Assembly (NCBI GenBank): GCA_963747105.1
Contig: CAVVEC010000002.1
Coordinates: 62,001-126,000 of the forward strand
DNA from: CAVVEC01 sp963747105
GTDB taxonomy: Bacteria > Acidobacteriota > Terriglobia > Terriglobales > Acidobacteriaceae
Reading direction: 5' to 3'
DNA: 64,000 nucleotides
In this document: positions 8,123-16,821 of the stretch, piece after piece
Numbering within the stretch: the stretch's first letter is position 1
Layout: every line of letters begins with the position of its first letter
The notes under the pieces: model-generated
What the model was told of the DNA's origin: nothing
The model's database searches: none
The model's input: the letters and a program-made list of their open reading frames with translations, nothing else
Translations under genes and position numbers: made by a program

Positions 8123-10942
8123 ATGCCCTTATCCCTCCCGGAATTTGTCGAACGCTGGAAAGCAAGCACTCTCTCCGAACGCGCCGCCGCTCAAAGTCAC
8201 TTCATTGACCTTTGCGAAGTGCTAGGGCAGCCGCATCCGGCAGCGGCAGACCAAACGGGCGAGAGCTACACATTTGAAAAGCGCGTTTCCACCGATGACG
8301 ACGGCAAGGGCTTTGCCGATGTGTGGAAGCGCGGTTGCTTCGGTTGGGAGTACAAGGGCAAACACCGCGACCTTGCGGCGGCCTATCGCCAGCTCTTGCG
8401 CTACCGCGAAGACTTGGAAAATCCGCCGCTGCTGGTGACATGCGATCAAGAGCGGTTTGAGATTCATACCAACTTCACCCGCAGCCGCCCCCAGATTTAC
8501 AGCTTCAAGTTGGATGATCTTCTTTCCGCCAAGCCCACCGCAAACTGCGCGCTGCCTCCGCTGGATGTACTGCGCGCCGTTTTCATTGACCCTGATGCGT
8601 TGCGCCCGGATGCCGCCCGCGCCCGCGTTACGGAAAGTGTGGCGGCGGAGTTCGCCAAGCTCGCAGACAACCTGGAGCATAGAGGGATCGAGCCACAACG
8701 CTCCGCGCATTTCCTCATGCGCCTGCTGTTCTGTCTCTTTGCAGACAGTATCGGTCTTTTGCCCGATCACCTCTTTCGGCAAATGATCGAACTCGATAAA
8801 GGCAAGCCCCCGAATTTTACCCGCAAGCTGCGCCAACTCTTCGGGGCTATGTCCACCGGCGGTAGCACTTTCGGGGTGCATGATATTCACTACTTCAACG
8901 GCGGACTCTTTGCCGATGATGAAGTCTTTGATTTGGACTGGCGCGATTTGGGTGTATTGAACGCAGCCGCCGCGCTGGATTGGTCGCAAGTGGAACCCGC
9001 CATCTTTGGCACTCTTTTCGAGCGCAGTTTGGACCCCGGCAAGCGTTCGCAACTTGGCGCGCACTACACCAGCCGCGAAGACATTTTGCTGATCGTGGAA
9101 CCCGTGGTGGTTGAGCCATTGCAGCGCCGGTGGGCCGAAGTGAAAGCGGAAGCCACTGCCTTAGCGGAGGCGGCCACGGCAGCAAAGGGCCGCGCGCACG
9201 CCAAGCTCCGCGATGAACTGAAAGAAAAGGTCTTCCGCTGGATGGAAGAGCTTTCCGCCGTCCGGGTCTTGGACCCCGCTTGCGGAAGCGGGAATTTTCT
9301 CTACCTGTCTTTGCGGCGGATGCTCGATTTGTGGCACGAGGCGCGGTTGTTCGCCGCTGCTCATGACTTGCCCACCTTCATTGAAAAGCAAGTTCACCCG
9401 CAGCAACTCTTCGGGCTGGAAACCAACATTTACGCGCAAGAACTTGCCTCTGTTGTGGTGTGGATTGGCTACCTGCAATGGCTGAATGAACACGCGATTG
9501 GCTGGCCTGTTGAGCCGATCTTGCGGAAGCTCGATAACATCCAGGATCGCGACGCCATCCTGACGCATGACGCGAAGGGCAACCCCATAGAACCCGAATG
9601 GCCGCCAGCGGAGTTCATCATCGGCAACCCGCCGTTCCTGGGAGGTAAGCGCCTGAGAACCGAGTTGGGTGACAGCTATGTGGATGCCCTCTTCAGCGTC
9701 TACGAAGGCCGCGTTCCACAGGAAGCCGATTTGGTGACTTACTGGTTTGAGAAGGCTCGCGCCATGATCGAATCGGGGAAAGCTACGCGAGCTGGGTTGC
9801 TGGCAACGCAGGGCATTCGAGGCGGTGCGAATCGGACGGTGTTGGAGCGAATTAAGGAGAGCGGCGATATTTTCATGGCCCACTCTGACCGCGATTGGAT
9901 ACTGGACGGAGCAAACGTTCACGTCTCAATCGTGGGCTTCGATGACGGCTCACAGGAAGAGCGAAAGTTGGATGGTTTGCCCGTCGCGGTCATCCATGCA
10001 AACCTCACCAGCGCTGCGGAAACAACATCAGCTGTAAAGCTACCCGAAAACGCGAATCTGTGTTTCATGGGAACAACAAAGATCGGTGCATTTGACGTTT
10101 CGCCAGCAACCGCCGCAACGATGCTATCCGCTCCGCTCAATCCAAATGGACGGCCTAATTCAGACGTGGTGCGGCCTTGGGTGAACGGAATGGACATAAC
10201 CCGCAGACCGCGTGGAATGTTCGTAATTGATTTCGGGACCGAGATGTCGGAGTCCGATGCAGCTCTCTATGAAAGACCGTTTGAATACCTCCGTGAGCAT
10301 GTCTACGCTGAGAGACAAGAGAACAATCGCGAGGGTTACCGCGTGAAGTGGTGGATTCACGGGGAGCCAAGACCAGATATGCGGCAGGCTTTAGCGCCGT
10401 TGGAACGATTCATTGCCACTCCCGGGATTTCCAAACACCGTGTGTTTGTTTGGCTCCAGAAGCCGATTCTACCAGACCACGCCCTATTCGTTTTTGCCCG
10501 AGAGGATGACTATTTCTTTGGCGTGTTGCACTCACGCATCCAAGAGGTCTGGGGCCTTCACATGGGCACTGCGTTGGAGGATCGTCCGCGTTACACTCCG
10601 ACCACAACGTTTGAAACCTTTCCATTGCCGTGGCCGCCCGGAAGTGAGCCAAAGGATTCCCCGCTGGTGAAAGCCATTGCAGAAGCGGCGCGTGAACTGG
10701 TGGCCAAGCGTGATGACTGGCTAAATCCGCCGGACGCTAGCGCGGAGGAGTTGAAGACGCGTACCCTCACGAATCTCTACAACGCCCGCCCCGCATGGCT
10801 GGCGGACGCGCATCGCAAGCTAGATGAGGCCGTCTTCGCCGCCTATGACTGGCCCGCCACGCTCACGGATGCCGAACTGTTGGAGCACTTGCTAGCGCTG
10901 AATCACCAGCGCGCCCAGAACGCTCGCGAACGGAACGCCTAA
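8123..10942 (+). CDS. MmeI-like type IIL restriction-modification enzyme (nuclease, adenine methyltransferase and specificity domain in one chain)
   Basis: The 939-residue protein has the MmeI architecture. The N-terminal PD-(D/E)xK nuclease shows D66-x9-E76-x-K78 (DVWKRGCFGWEYK), the same spacing as in MmeI. A helical linker follows. The methyltransferase has SAM motif I DPACGSGNF at about residue 385 and the N6-adenine catalytic motif NPPF at about 501. A target-recognition region spans roughly 600-830, then a C-terminal helical bundle. Known members methylate one strand of an asymmetric site and cut about 20 bases away; the target sequence here cannot be predicted. All catalytic motifs are intact. 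It needs no partner gene, and none is present. Together with the HNH gene and Cas1 it makes this stretch a defence-rich island. Confidence 0.9.
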   Translation: MPLSLPEFVERWKASTLSERAAAQSHFIDLCEVLGQPHPAAADQTGESYTFEKRVSTDDDGKGFADVWKRGCFGWEYKGKHRDLAAAYRQLLRYREDLENPPLLVTCDQERFEIHTNFTRSRPQIYSFKLDDLLSAKPTANCALPPLDVLRAVFIDPDALRPDAARARVTESVAAEFAKLADNLEHRGIEPQRSAHFLMRLLFCLFADSIGLLPDHLFRQMIELDKGKPPNFTRKLRQLFGAMSTGGSTFGVHDIHYFNGGLFADDEVFDLDWRDLGVLNAAAALDWSQVEPAIFGTLFERSLDPGKRSQLGAHYTSREDILLIVEPVVVEPLQRRWAEVKAEATALAEAATAAKGRAHAKLRDELKEKVFRWMEELSAVRVLDPACGSGNFLYLSLRRMLDLWHEARLFAAAHDLPTFIEKQVHPQQLFGLETNIYAQELASVVVWIGYLQWLNEHAIGWPVEPILRKLDNIQDRDAILTHDAKGNPIEPEWPPAEFIIGNPPFLGGKRLRTELGDSYVDALFSVYEGRVPQEADLVTYWFEKARAMIESGKATRAGLLATQGIRGGANRTVLERIKESGDIFMAHSDRDWILDGANVHVSIVGFDDGSQEERKLDGLPVAVIHANLTSAAETTSAVKLPENANLCFMGTTKIGAFDVSPATAATMLSAPLNPNGRPNSDVVRPWVNGMDITRRPRGMFVIDFGTEMSESDAALYERPFEYLREHVYAERQENNREGYRVKWWIHGEPRPDMRQALAPLERFIATPGISKHRVFVWLQKPILPDHALFVFAREDDYFFGVLHSRIQEVWGLHMGTALEDRPRYTPTTTFETFPLPWPPGSEPKDSPLVKAIAEAARELVAKRDDWLNPPDASAEELKTRTLTNLYNARPAWLADAHRKLDEAVFAAYDWPATLTDAELLEHLLALNHQRAQNARERNA

Positions 10943-11061
10943 GCTCCGGGAAGAGGCCGCGCGGTGCGCCTGCTATCACCCGGAGGCGGAGGCCGCTAAG
11001 CCGGGGCTTAAGCAACACCGAACTAGACTGAATTAAAGCCTCGCTCTGCTTGCGTACTGTG

Positions 11062-11889
11062 ATGAAAAAGACGAAACGAAAAGACCACTACATTCCCCAA
11101 GGCTACCTCCAAGGTTTTGTTGATCCATCGCGGGTGGGGCAGCCTAAGCCTCTTTGGTGTCTGGACATCCCTACAAATACGTGGTCACCACGGAGCACCA
11201 GCGAGGTTGGACAGTATCGGGGTTTCTACGATTACGCCGGGGCCAAAGACGCCGTATCGGAGCTGGAGCCCGCAGACAAAGCATTCGTTAGACTAGAAAA
11301 TGACTATCCAGGCATTCGCAACGAAATAGTTTCGAGCGGCTTTGCACTGTGGACCAAGCACCGAGAATTTCTCTTGAGCTTTATGAGAATGATGGGCGTG
11401 AGGTCCCCGTTGTTCCGCGAGCAGAAGATAGTGGAAGGGAAAACACTTCGGGCTTTAGTAGTCGAAGAGGTCTATCACGACCGCAACGCCATAAAAGTTA
11501 AGTCCTTGACGCCTTCGCCCGTCCCGCCCGCTTTTATCAGGAATCGGGCCATAACTCAGATGCGAGATGAAATACAGAAGGGTGCCGCGTGGCTCACCGA
11601 TTACCATTGGGCACTCAGGTACACCGATTCGGTCACAGATCCATTTATCATTTCAGAACTACCATTCGCGGCTGAAGGGCCGCCCGGCGAGTTAAGAGAT
11701 GTCCTCGCACACCCGGACACGCTGCTAGTTTTCCCGCTCTGTTGGCAAGCCTGCTTATTCGGTAGCATAAGGAAATTCGACATCGAGACCGACAAGTTTG
11801 GCCCCGAGGATATGCGCACCACACGAAGAAAATATAGGGCGTGGGCAGAGCAGTTTATATTGTCCCCGGTGAAATTGGGCGAATTCTAA
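11062..11889 (+). CDS. DUF4238 domain protein
   Basis: The start is taken at ATG 11062 (MKKTKRKDHYIPQGYLQGF); an upstream TTG at 11050 is less likely. The opening DHYIPQGYLQGF is the signature of the DUF4238 family, 250-300 residues long, function unknown, often found in defence or mobile islands. Further family-like features are the SFALWTKHREFLLSFMRMMGVRSP helix region and the later TDPFIISELPF strand, which resembles the conserved 'SDxPv' element. It lies 119 bases downstream of the MmeI-like gene on the same strand and may share its transcript. No nuclease motif is obvious to me. Confidence 0.78.
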   Translation: MKKTKRKDHYIPQGYLQGFVDPSRVGQPKPLWCLDIPTNTWSPRSTSEVGQYRGFYDYAGAKDAVSELEPADKAFVRLENDYPGIRNEIVSSGFALWTKHREFLLSFMRMMGVRSPLFREQKIVEGKTLRALVVEEVYHDRNAIKVKSLTPSPVPPAFIRNRAITQMRDEIQKGAAWLTDYHWALRYTDSVTDPFIISELPFAAEGPPGELRDVLAHPDTLLVFPLCWQACLFGSIRKFDIETDKFGPEDMRTTRRKYRAWAEQFILSPVKLGEF

Positions 11890-12042
11890 GACTTGAGCCG
11901 CTTCATTGCCCCGCGCCGCGCGGTTCTCGCACCACGAAAATCAGCTCTACCGTTTTTGCACCCTCACGAAAACGCGCCGCGCCGCGAAACGGTGTGGGGG
12001 GTGTAGCAAAATCCCCTCAGGTCGTAGTACCCCTGAGCCGCA

Positions 12043-12071
12043 TTGACACCCACACCGCCCGCCCCTAGACT
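12043..12071 (+). promoter_or_regulatory. sigma-70-type promoter for nuoB
   Basis: TTGACA at 12043-12048 and TAGACT at 12066-12071 are separated by exactly 17 bases. The predicted transcript would start near 12078, about 60 bases before the nuoB ATG. This marks the right-hand limit of the accessory island. Confidence 0.7.
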
Positions 12072-12137
12072 GGATTGTCGAAGCCCACTGCGCCGCAGCG
12101 GGCCGCGAATCTTGCAACGGGATGCCGAGGACCCCTG

Positions 12138-12698
12138 ATGGCTTGGCTGCAAAACAAGTTCGAAAAGAATTTCCTGATTACCACGGTAGACTACGTCTTC
12201 AACTGGGCGCGTAAGTCCGCAGTGTGGCCCATGACCTTCGGCTTGGCTTGCTGCGCCATCGAAATGATTGCGTCTTCCACCGCTCGTTTCGATATTGCTC
12301 GCTTCGGCTCGGAGGTTTTCCGTCCCAGCCCGCGGCAGAGCGATCTGATGATCGTGGCCGGCACGGTCACGTTGAAGATGGCGCCGGTCGTCAAGCGCAT
12401 CTACGATCAGATGCCCGATCCCAAGTGGGTAATCTCGATGGGCGCGTGTTCCTCAGTTGGCGGCCCGTTCAATACCTATGCCGTGCTGCAAGGCGTGGAC
12501 AAAATCGTACCGACGGATGTGTATGTGATCGGCTGCCCGCCGCGTCCGGAAAATCTTTTTTACGCGTTGCTCAAACTGCAGGACAAAATCGACCAGATGA
12601 CGCTGGCCAAGAAGCCGACCGAAGTCCGGCTGGACCCCAACATGGTAGAGGCGTTTAAGCGTCAAGTCATGATCGCGCAGACCCTGCAGCCCAGATAG
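12138..12698 (+). CDS. nuoB: NADH-quinone oxidoreductase subunit B
   Basis: The 186-residue product is the NuoB subunit of complex I, which binds the terminal [4Fe-4S] cluster N2 beside the quinone site in the peripheral arm. The cluster ligands are visible: the tandem cysteines in GLACCAIEM, one in GACSSVGG and one in VIGCPPRPE. The start is ATG 12138 (MAWLQNKFEKN), which gives the usual length; in-frame codons further upstream would add an unrelated Arg/Ala-rich leader. No other nuo gene is in view, so this copy is isolated from a nuo operon or belongs to a scattered set. A good promoter sits 67-95 bases upstream. Confidence 0.95.
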   Translation: MAWLQNKFEKNFLITTVDYVFNWARKSAVWPMTFGLACCAIEMIASSTARFDIARFGSEVFRPSPRQSDLMIVAGTVTLKMAPVVKRIYDQMPDPKWVISMGACSSVGGPFNTYAVLQGVDKIVPTDVYVIGCPPRPENLFYALLKLQDKIDQMTLAKKPTEVRLDPNMVEAFKRQVMIAQTLQPR

Positions 12699-12700
12699 CT

Positions 12701-12733
12701 GTCAGCACTCAGCACTCAGCATTCAGAAATCAG
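12701..12733 (+). repeat. short tandem CAGCACT/CAGCATT repeat
   Basis: Between nuoB and the Rieske gene there are two perfect CAGCACT units followed by degenerate CAGCATT and CAGAAAT units. It is a low-complexity spacer with no gene. Confidence 0.6.
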
Positions 12734-12737
12734 CTAA

Positions 12738-13040
12738 ATGCTGACTAAACTGACCACCCAATCCGAACTGCCTTCCGAAGGCGAAGCCAGAGAATTTCCT
12801 TGCGGAGATAAAGTGATCTGTGTCGCCAATGTGAATGGAACTATTTCCGCGATGGACAACGCCTGCCTGCACCGCGGCGGGCCGCTGGGACAGGGCGTGA
12901 TCGAAGGAAATAAGCTGGTCTGCCCCTGGCACGGTTGGCAATGGGATCCGAAAACGGGCGAAGCCGCGCATGATTCCAGCGCTAGGGTTGCCGTGTACCC
13001 GCTGAGGGTCGAAAACGGCGATGTGATGATCGAGATCTAA
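12738..13040 (+). CDS. Rieske [2Fe-2S] ferredoxin
   Basis: The 100-residue soluble protein carries both halves of the Rieske cluster motif: CLHRGG (C-x-H) and CPWHGWQWD (C-x2-H). The spacing of 18 residues between them fits the small ferredoxin-type members that shuttle electrons to dioxygenases or act as nitrite-reductase small-subunit-like proteins. There is no membrane anchor. It follows nuoB by 39 bases in the same direction and may be co-transcribed. The redox partner is not known from this window. Confidence 0.9.
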   Translation: MLTKLTTQSELPSEGEAREFPCGDKVICVANVNGTISAMDNACLHRGGPLGQGVIEGNKLVCPWHGWQWDPKTGEAAHDSSARVAVYPLRVENGDVMIEI

Positions 13041-13120
13041 CACCTGTCTTACCCAACCGCCATGAGCCCGGCCATAGACCAGGAGCTGGGTCAGGAGACG
13101 GCAGCCGGACGCTGACATCC

Positions 13121-14406
13121 TCAGGTCAAAAACAGCCGCCCGTGGGAGATTTTATGCTGCAGGGTGGCGGCAAGCTGGTCTACATCGGCGGCGGCAATAT
13201 TGCCGCCTACCCGCTCTTCCAGGAAGGGCGTGCGATTGCTCCCCACGGTGTCGCGGCGGACTTGCAACAGCAGAGCTTGCACCGCCTGCGGATCAAATTT
13301 TTGCGGAGCCAGCCGGACGATTTCGCTTAGCGCACCCCCGAGCGAAAGACGTTCCCGGTAGGGGCGGTCGCTGGTCATGGCGTCGAACGTGTCCGCCAAG
13401 CCGATGATGCGCACCGGCATGGGCACATCTTCCATCGCCAGACCGTCTGGATATCCCGAGCCATCGCCGCGTTCATGGTGCCAGCGCACAATTTCCGGAA
13501 TGCGAGGCCAGGGGAACTGCACTCCGCTTACAATCTGATGGCCCGACGACGGTGTGGTCTGCCATCTCGCGGAATTCTTCGGCATCGAGAGAAGTCGGCT
13601 TGCCGAAAAGGCGCTTATCCACGGCAACCTTGCCGATATCGTGCAAGTAACCGGCGGACCGCAGCGCCACGATCTCGCCAGGTTCCATGCTCATGGCCTC
13701 GCCGATGGCGGCGGCATAGCGTCCCACGCGCAGGGAATGGCCGTGAATGTTGACGTGCTTCACGTCAATAGCGGCGGCAAAAGCTTCCAGCGTGCTGTCG
13801 TAGAAGCCATGCAAAGACGCCATCAGGCGCAGGTTTTCGGAAACCCGGTGCGCCAGGGTTTGCGTCAGGGAATGATTGTGAATGGCGAGGGCAACATAGT
13901 GGCACAACAAATCGAGCGCTTCTAACTCGTCTTCATCGTAGAGCGCGTCGCCCGCGCGGCGGCCCGAGAGCTACGATGCCCACCAGTTTGCTGCCGACTT
14001 TGAGAGGAACGATGCATTTGAACAGCTCGGGGGCAACATTCCCATTCGAGCTTAGATATAAGTCATAAGAGCCCGGATCCAGCACGACCGGTGCGCGCGC
14101 CGAGGCCAGGGCATGAACATGCTTCGGCAACAGCGGGATCACGGCCGGCTCCGGCATCAGCGCGAATCCCTCGGCAGTAATGGAAGTGAGTAGGGAAGGC
14201 TTGTCGCTGTAAATGAAGAGCACAGCTTCGCGAGCTCCGCCCGCTTGCAGCAGCGCAGACACAATGGCCCGGGCAGTCTGCGGAAACTCACGCTCGGCCG
14301 TCATCTCAGGGCCGAGATCGGACAGAGCTTCCACCGTCCGCAGAAGCCTTCGAAAATTGTCTTTTTGTACGGCCACGCTGCTGGGGGAGAAGAAAGACCA
14401 GAGCAA
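13121..14406 (-). pseudogene. GAF-HD-GYP phosphodiesterase gene broken by two frameshifts
   Basis: Three consecutive minus-strand frames make one protein. 14406 to about 13960 gives a GAF sensor domain (LLRTVEALSDLGPEM to KLVGIVALG). About 13960-13540 continues with a helix and the first half of an HD-GYP domain, including HSLRVGRYA and the metal-binding GYLHDIGKV. About 13540-13121 gives the second half with RWHHERGDGSGYPDGL and ADTFDAMTSDRPYR. Both breaks are consistent with one extra base in a G/C run (near 13963 and near 13541). All HD-GYP catalytic residues survive across the frames, so the decay is recent or the indels are errors. An intact version would hydrolyse cyclic di-GMP. Confidence 0.82.
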
Positions 14407-14510
14407 TTTGAGAGTATCATTCCGGTCTGCCGGACTTGTTAGTTAGTTTGGTGCGGAAGATCGCGGATCGCCGAGACTCGCAGTCACGGTGCCGTAACAT
14501 TGCCGTCACA

Positions 14511-15089
14511 TTAGCGATGCTCCGCCTTGCGCCGGACCGCGACAAAAGTCATTTCCTTGGCCTTGCTGCGGGTTTGTCTCCTCCACTGAAAAAACAAGTC
14601 GGAATACGTTTCGGTGATGTAGTCGCTGCGCTCGATCTGCAAAACCGCCGCGGTCCGGTCAATCCATCGCGGGGGCCCTTCGATTTCGCCAAAGTTCCCG
14701 ATCGGGGTTTCGTCCACTACCACGTGGCCTTTTCCGTCGCTCCACTCAGCGCGGAACTTCTCATAGCGAAACGTCGGCGCAAAACCCAGCGCGCGCAAAA
14801 TGGCTTCCATCTTCATGCCATCGGCGACCTGAGTTTCGTTTTCTACCCGCGTCTTGTGGCGCCCGAGTTTGCCTTTGGCTTTGTGGGTCAGCACCCATTC
14901 GGATCCGTACTTGCGCAGGCGTAGCAGTTCGCCGCGTTTGCGTAAGGGCTGCCCGGGTAAATCGTAGAGCGCGTTCATTTCATGAGTGCGCGGTGTGATC
15001 AGCCGGAACCCTGCGTTCCGCAGCCGTTGGTTGAGTGCGCGCAGATCGTCCACGCGAAACTTGATTTCGATTTCGTTATTAGAGGCCAT
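14511..15089 (-). CDS. CYTH-domain protein (class IV adenylate cyclase / triphosphatase-like)
   Basis: The start is ATG 15089 (MASNNEIEIKFRV), because the opening ExExK signature of CYTH enzymes (EIEIKF) begins there. The family folds as a triphosphate tunnel; conserved basic and acidic positions are visible in LLRLRKYG, LTHKAKG, FRYEKFRAEW and VVVDETPIGNFGEIEGP. The length of 192 residues fits CyaB-like members. Whether it makes cAMP or hydrolyses an inorganic or organic triphosphate cannot be told. It stands alone on the minus strand. Confidence 0.87.
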   Translation of the reverse strand: MASNNEIEIKFRVDDLRALNQRLRNAGFRLITPRTHEMNALYDLPGQPLRKRGELLRLRKYGSEWVLTHKAKGKLGRHKTRVENETQVADGMKMEAILRALGFAPTFRYEKFRAEWSDGKGHVVVDETPIGNFGEIEGPPRWIDRTAAVLQIERSDYITETYSDLFFQWRRQTRSKAKEMTFVAVRRKAEHR

Positions 15090-15118
15090 CGGAGAGACTA
15101 TAAACCGCAATTTCTGGA

Positions 15119-15212
15119 ACGTGTAGGGCGGACACTCCTGTCCGCCGTCCTAACGGAATTCTTGTTGTCAGGGAAAGCCTTCGGCGGACAAGAGTCCCCG
15201 CCCCACACATTT
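15119..15212. repeat. inverted-repeat intergenic element
   Basis: A left arm of about 28 bases (core GGGCGGACACTCCTGTCCGCC) is matched in inverse orientation by the right arm (core GGCGGACAAGAGTCCCCGCCCC) with about five mismatches, around a spacer containing GAATTC. It lies between the CYTH gene and the end of the DedA-rhodanese gene and looks like a MITE- or REP-like repeat. No coding content. Confidence 0.6.
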
Positions 15213-15219
15213 CCCGCCA

Positions 15220-16191
15220 CTAGGAAAATGTCGGCAGTTTGACCAAGTCGTCGTGGGGCACTGGTTCCAGTGCCTGGCCTGCTTTGCGCCATGCCGCCAG
15301 GCCGCCCACGATGACGAAGGCATTAAATCCCTTCTCGCGCAGTATTAGCGCCACCCGGGCGCTGGTCGCCTCGCGCGCTCAAGTACAGTAAAGGTAGATG
15401 TCCTTATCTTTGGGGAGATCCTTCAACTCCTCGGGAAGATTGTTGGGTTCGATGCGGACGGATCCTCTAATGCGCGCGGCGTCCGCGTCGTAGTACCCGT
15501 GGCTGCGGACATCCACGATCAGGACTTTGCCCCGCTCTTCCGACTGCAGCTTGCGCGCCAACTCCTCCACCTGTACGCGAGGCACCACGCGGTAAACCTT
15601 GTTCTTGCGGTAGAGCCCCACCCGGTACGCGATGTAGCCGAGCGCGGCTATGAAAAGCACTTCTCCAAATACACGGCTCGCCGCCTGGAATCCACGGGTG
15701 ATGGCTGCCAGGAAATCGCGGGAAAGGAATCCCAGGCCGCCATAAGCCAGGATGTAAAGCAAAGCTCCGGCGAGGTCCAGTTGCAGGAACTGTAGAGGGC
15801 GCATCTTCATGCTGCCCGCCAATGGTGGCGCCATGGTATTGACCCCGGGGATGAACTTGGCGATCAGCAGTGTAACCTTGCCGCGTTTATAGAACGATTC
15901 CGCCGAGCGCAGGATGCAGGACTCCGGATTGACCGAGACCCGGCACAGGAAGCCGAGCAGGCTCCAACCCATGTAGCGGCCCAGAATAAAGAGAAGTGAG
16001 TCGCCCAGAAGCATTCCCGTCAAGGTCAGAATCAGGAGCCGGGGCGCGCTTAGAACGTGGGATGCAGCGCCTGCGCCGCCAGCCACTAGCGCCAATGCCG
16101 CCGGAACTGGCAGCCCCACAGCCTCGGCTGTCACGACCGCGAAAATGAGAACATATCCGTGGTGCGCCACAAGTGAGAAAAGATCGTTCAT
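15220..16191 (-). CDS. DedA-family membrane protein fused to a rhodanese domain, interrupted by an in-frame TGA at the catalytic cysteine position
   Basis: Residues 1-~200 form a DedA/SNARE-associated membrane protein (EAVGLPVPAALALVAGGAG, then the conserved FIPGVNTMAPPLAGSMKM and several membrane segments). A cytosolic rhodanese domain follows (VLIVDVRSHGYYDADAARI, then KDIYLYCT). A TGA at 15381-15379 interrupts it. Reading on in the same frame gives AREATSARVALILREKG and VGGLAAWRKAG to a TAG at 15220, exactly the expected end of a rhodanese. Relative to the C-x5-S/A active-site loop, the TGA falls at the catalytic cysteine. It could be a nonsense mutation of TGC/TGT, a sequence error, or a selenocysteine codon; a small hairpin lies 15 bases downstream. 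Start ATG 16191; an in-frame GTG lies at 16200. If the TGA is a stop, the product has 270 residues and an inactive rhodanese. Confidence 0.8.
15347..15363 (-). promoter_or_regulatory. SECIS-like hairpin candidate after the in-frame TGA
   Basis: On the minus strand AGCGCC pairs perfectly with GGCGCT around the loop CGGGT. It begins 15 bases after the TGA, so the loop starts 21 bases after it. Published bacterial SECIS criteria (short stem, small apical loop with G in the first two positions, loop 16-37 bases after UGA) are met. GC-rich hairpins of this size are common by chance, so the call is weak. Confidence 0.3.
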
Positions 16192-16272
16192 CGTTGACAC
16201 GTTAAACTGATCGAATCAGATAGACCGCCGAGTTCGCGGGATTCAAAGTCACAGACAGGAACAATAATCGAA

Positions 16273-16670
16273 ATGCCAGCAAAAGCCAAAACCTCTCGCC
16301 GCCACATCAATCTGCCCACCCGCAAGGCGCCCCTGCCGTTTAGCGACGCCGTGCTGGTAGGCGATACGCTGTATCTTTCCGGACGTATTGGCATTGATCC
16401 TGCAACCGGGCTAGCTCCACCCGACGTGGATGAGGAACTGCGGTTGCTGTTTGACGGATTCGAAGCGGTTGTTCGGCAGGCTGGGATGAGCACGGACGAT
16501 CTGGTATGGGTACAAGTGTTTTCACCCGACATTTCGCTGTGGGAGCGCTTCAACGCAACCTATGTCAAACGCTTTTCGAAAGATCTGCCGGCACGTGCCT
16601 TCGTTGGTTCAGGGCCGCTGCTGAAACCGGCCGGTTCGAGATGATGGGAATCGCGGTGAGAAAATCCTGA
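16273..16670 (+). pseudogene. RidA-family (YjgF/YER057c/UK114) protein with a 3' frameshift
   Basis: The frame from ATG 16273 encodes a RidA protein: FSDAVLVGDTLYLSGRIGID, then FEAVVRQAGMSTDDLVWVQVF and ARAFVGSGPLL. RidA proteins are trimeric deaminases of reactive enamine/imine intermediates. The frame ends early after KPAGSR, but the next frame encodes the expected ending RFEMMGIAVRKS with a stop at 16668-16670. One indel between about 16622 and 16640 therefore breaks the last ~15 residues. These contribute the C-terminal strand, so the product may be unstable. The family's catalytic arginine may be replaced by F or shifted; this subgroup can be non-deaminating. Confidence 0.8.
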
Positions 16671-16821
16671 ATTTCAGAGTTCGCCGAGAAAATCCGCGGA
16701 GCATGCAGGGAAAAGGCTGGATTCAACTCCGGGACACACAGCTTATCGAAAAAGAACGGCAGGCCTCCTCTGCGTTCTTTGCAGCACTTCTCAGCGCCCT
16801 CTGCGGTTAAGAGCGCTTGAA

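Noticed and set aside
2350..12040. Terminal inverted repeats of a casposon
   Set aside because: Comparison by eye of 2350-2420 with 7755-8122, 10943-11061 and 11890-12040 in inverted orientation gave only short chance matches.
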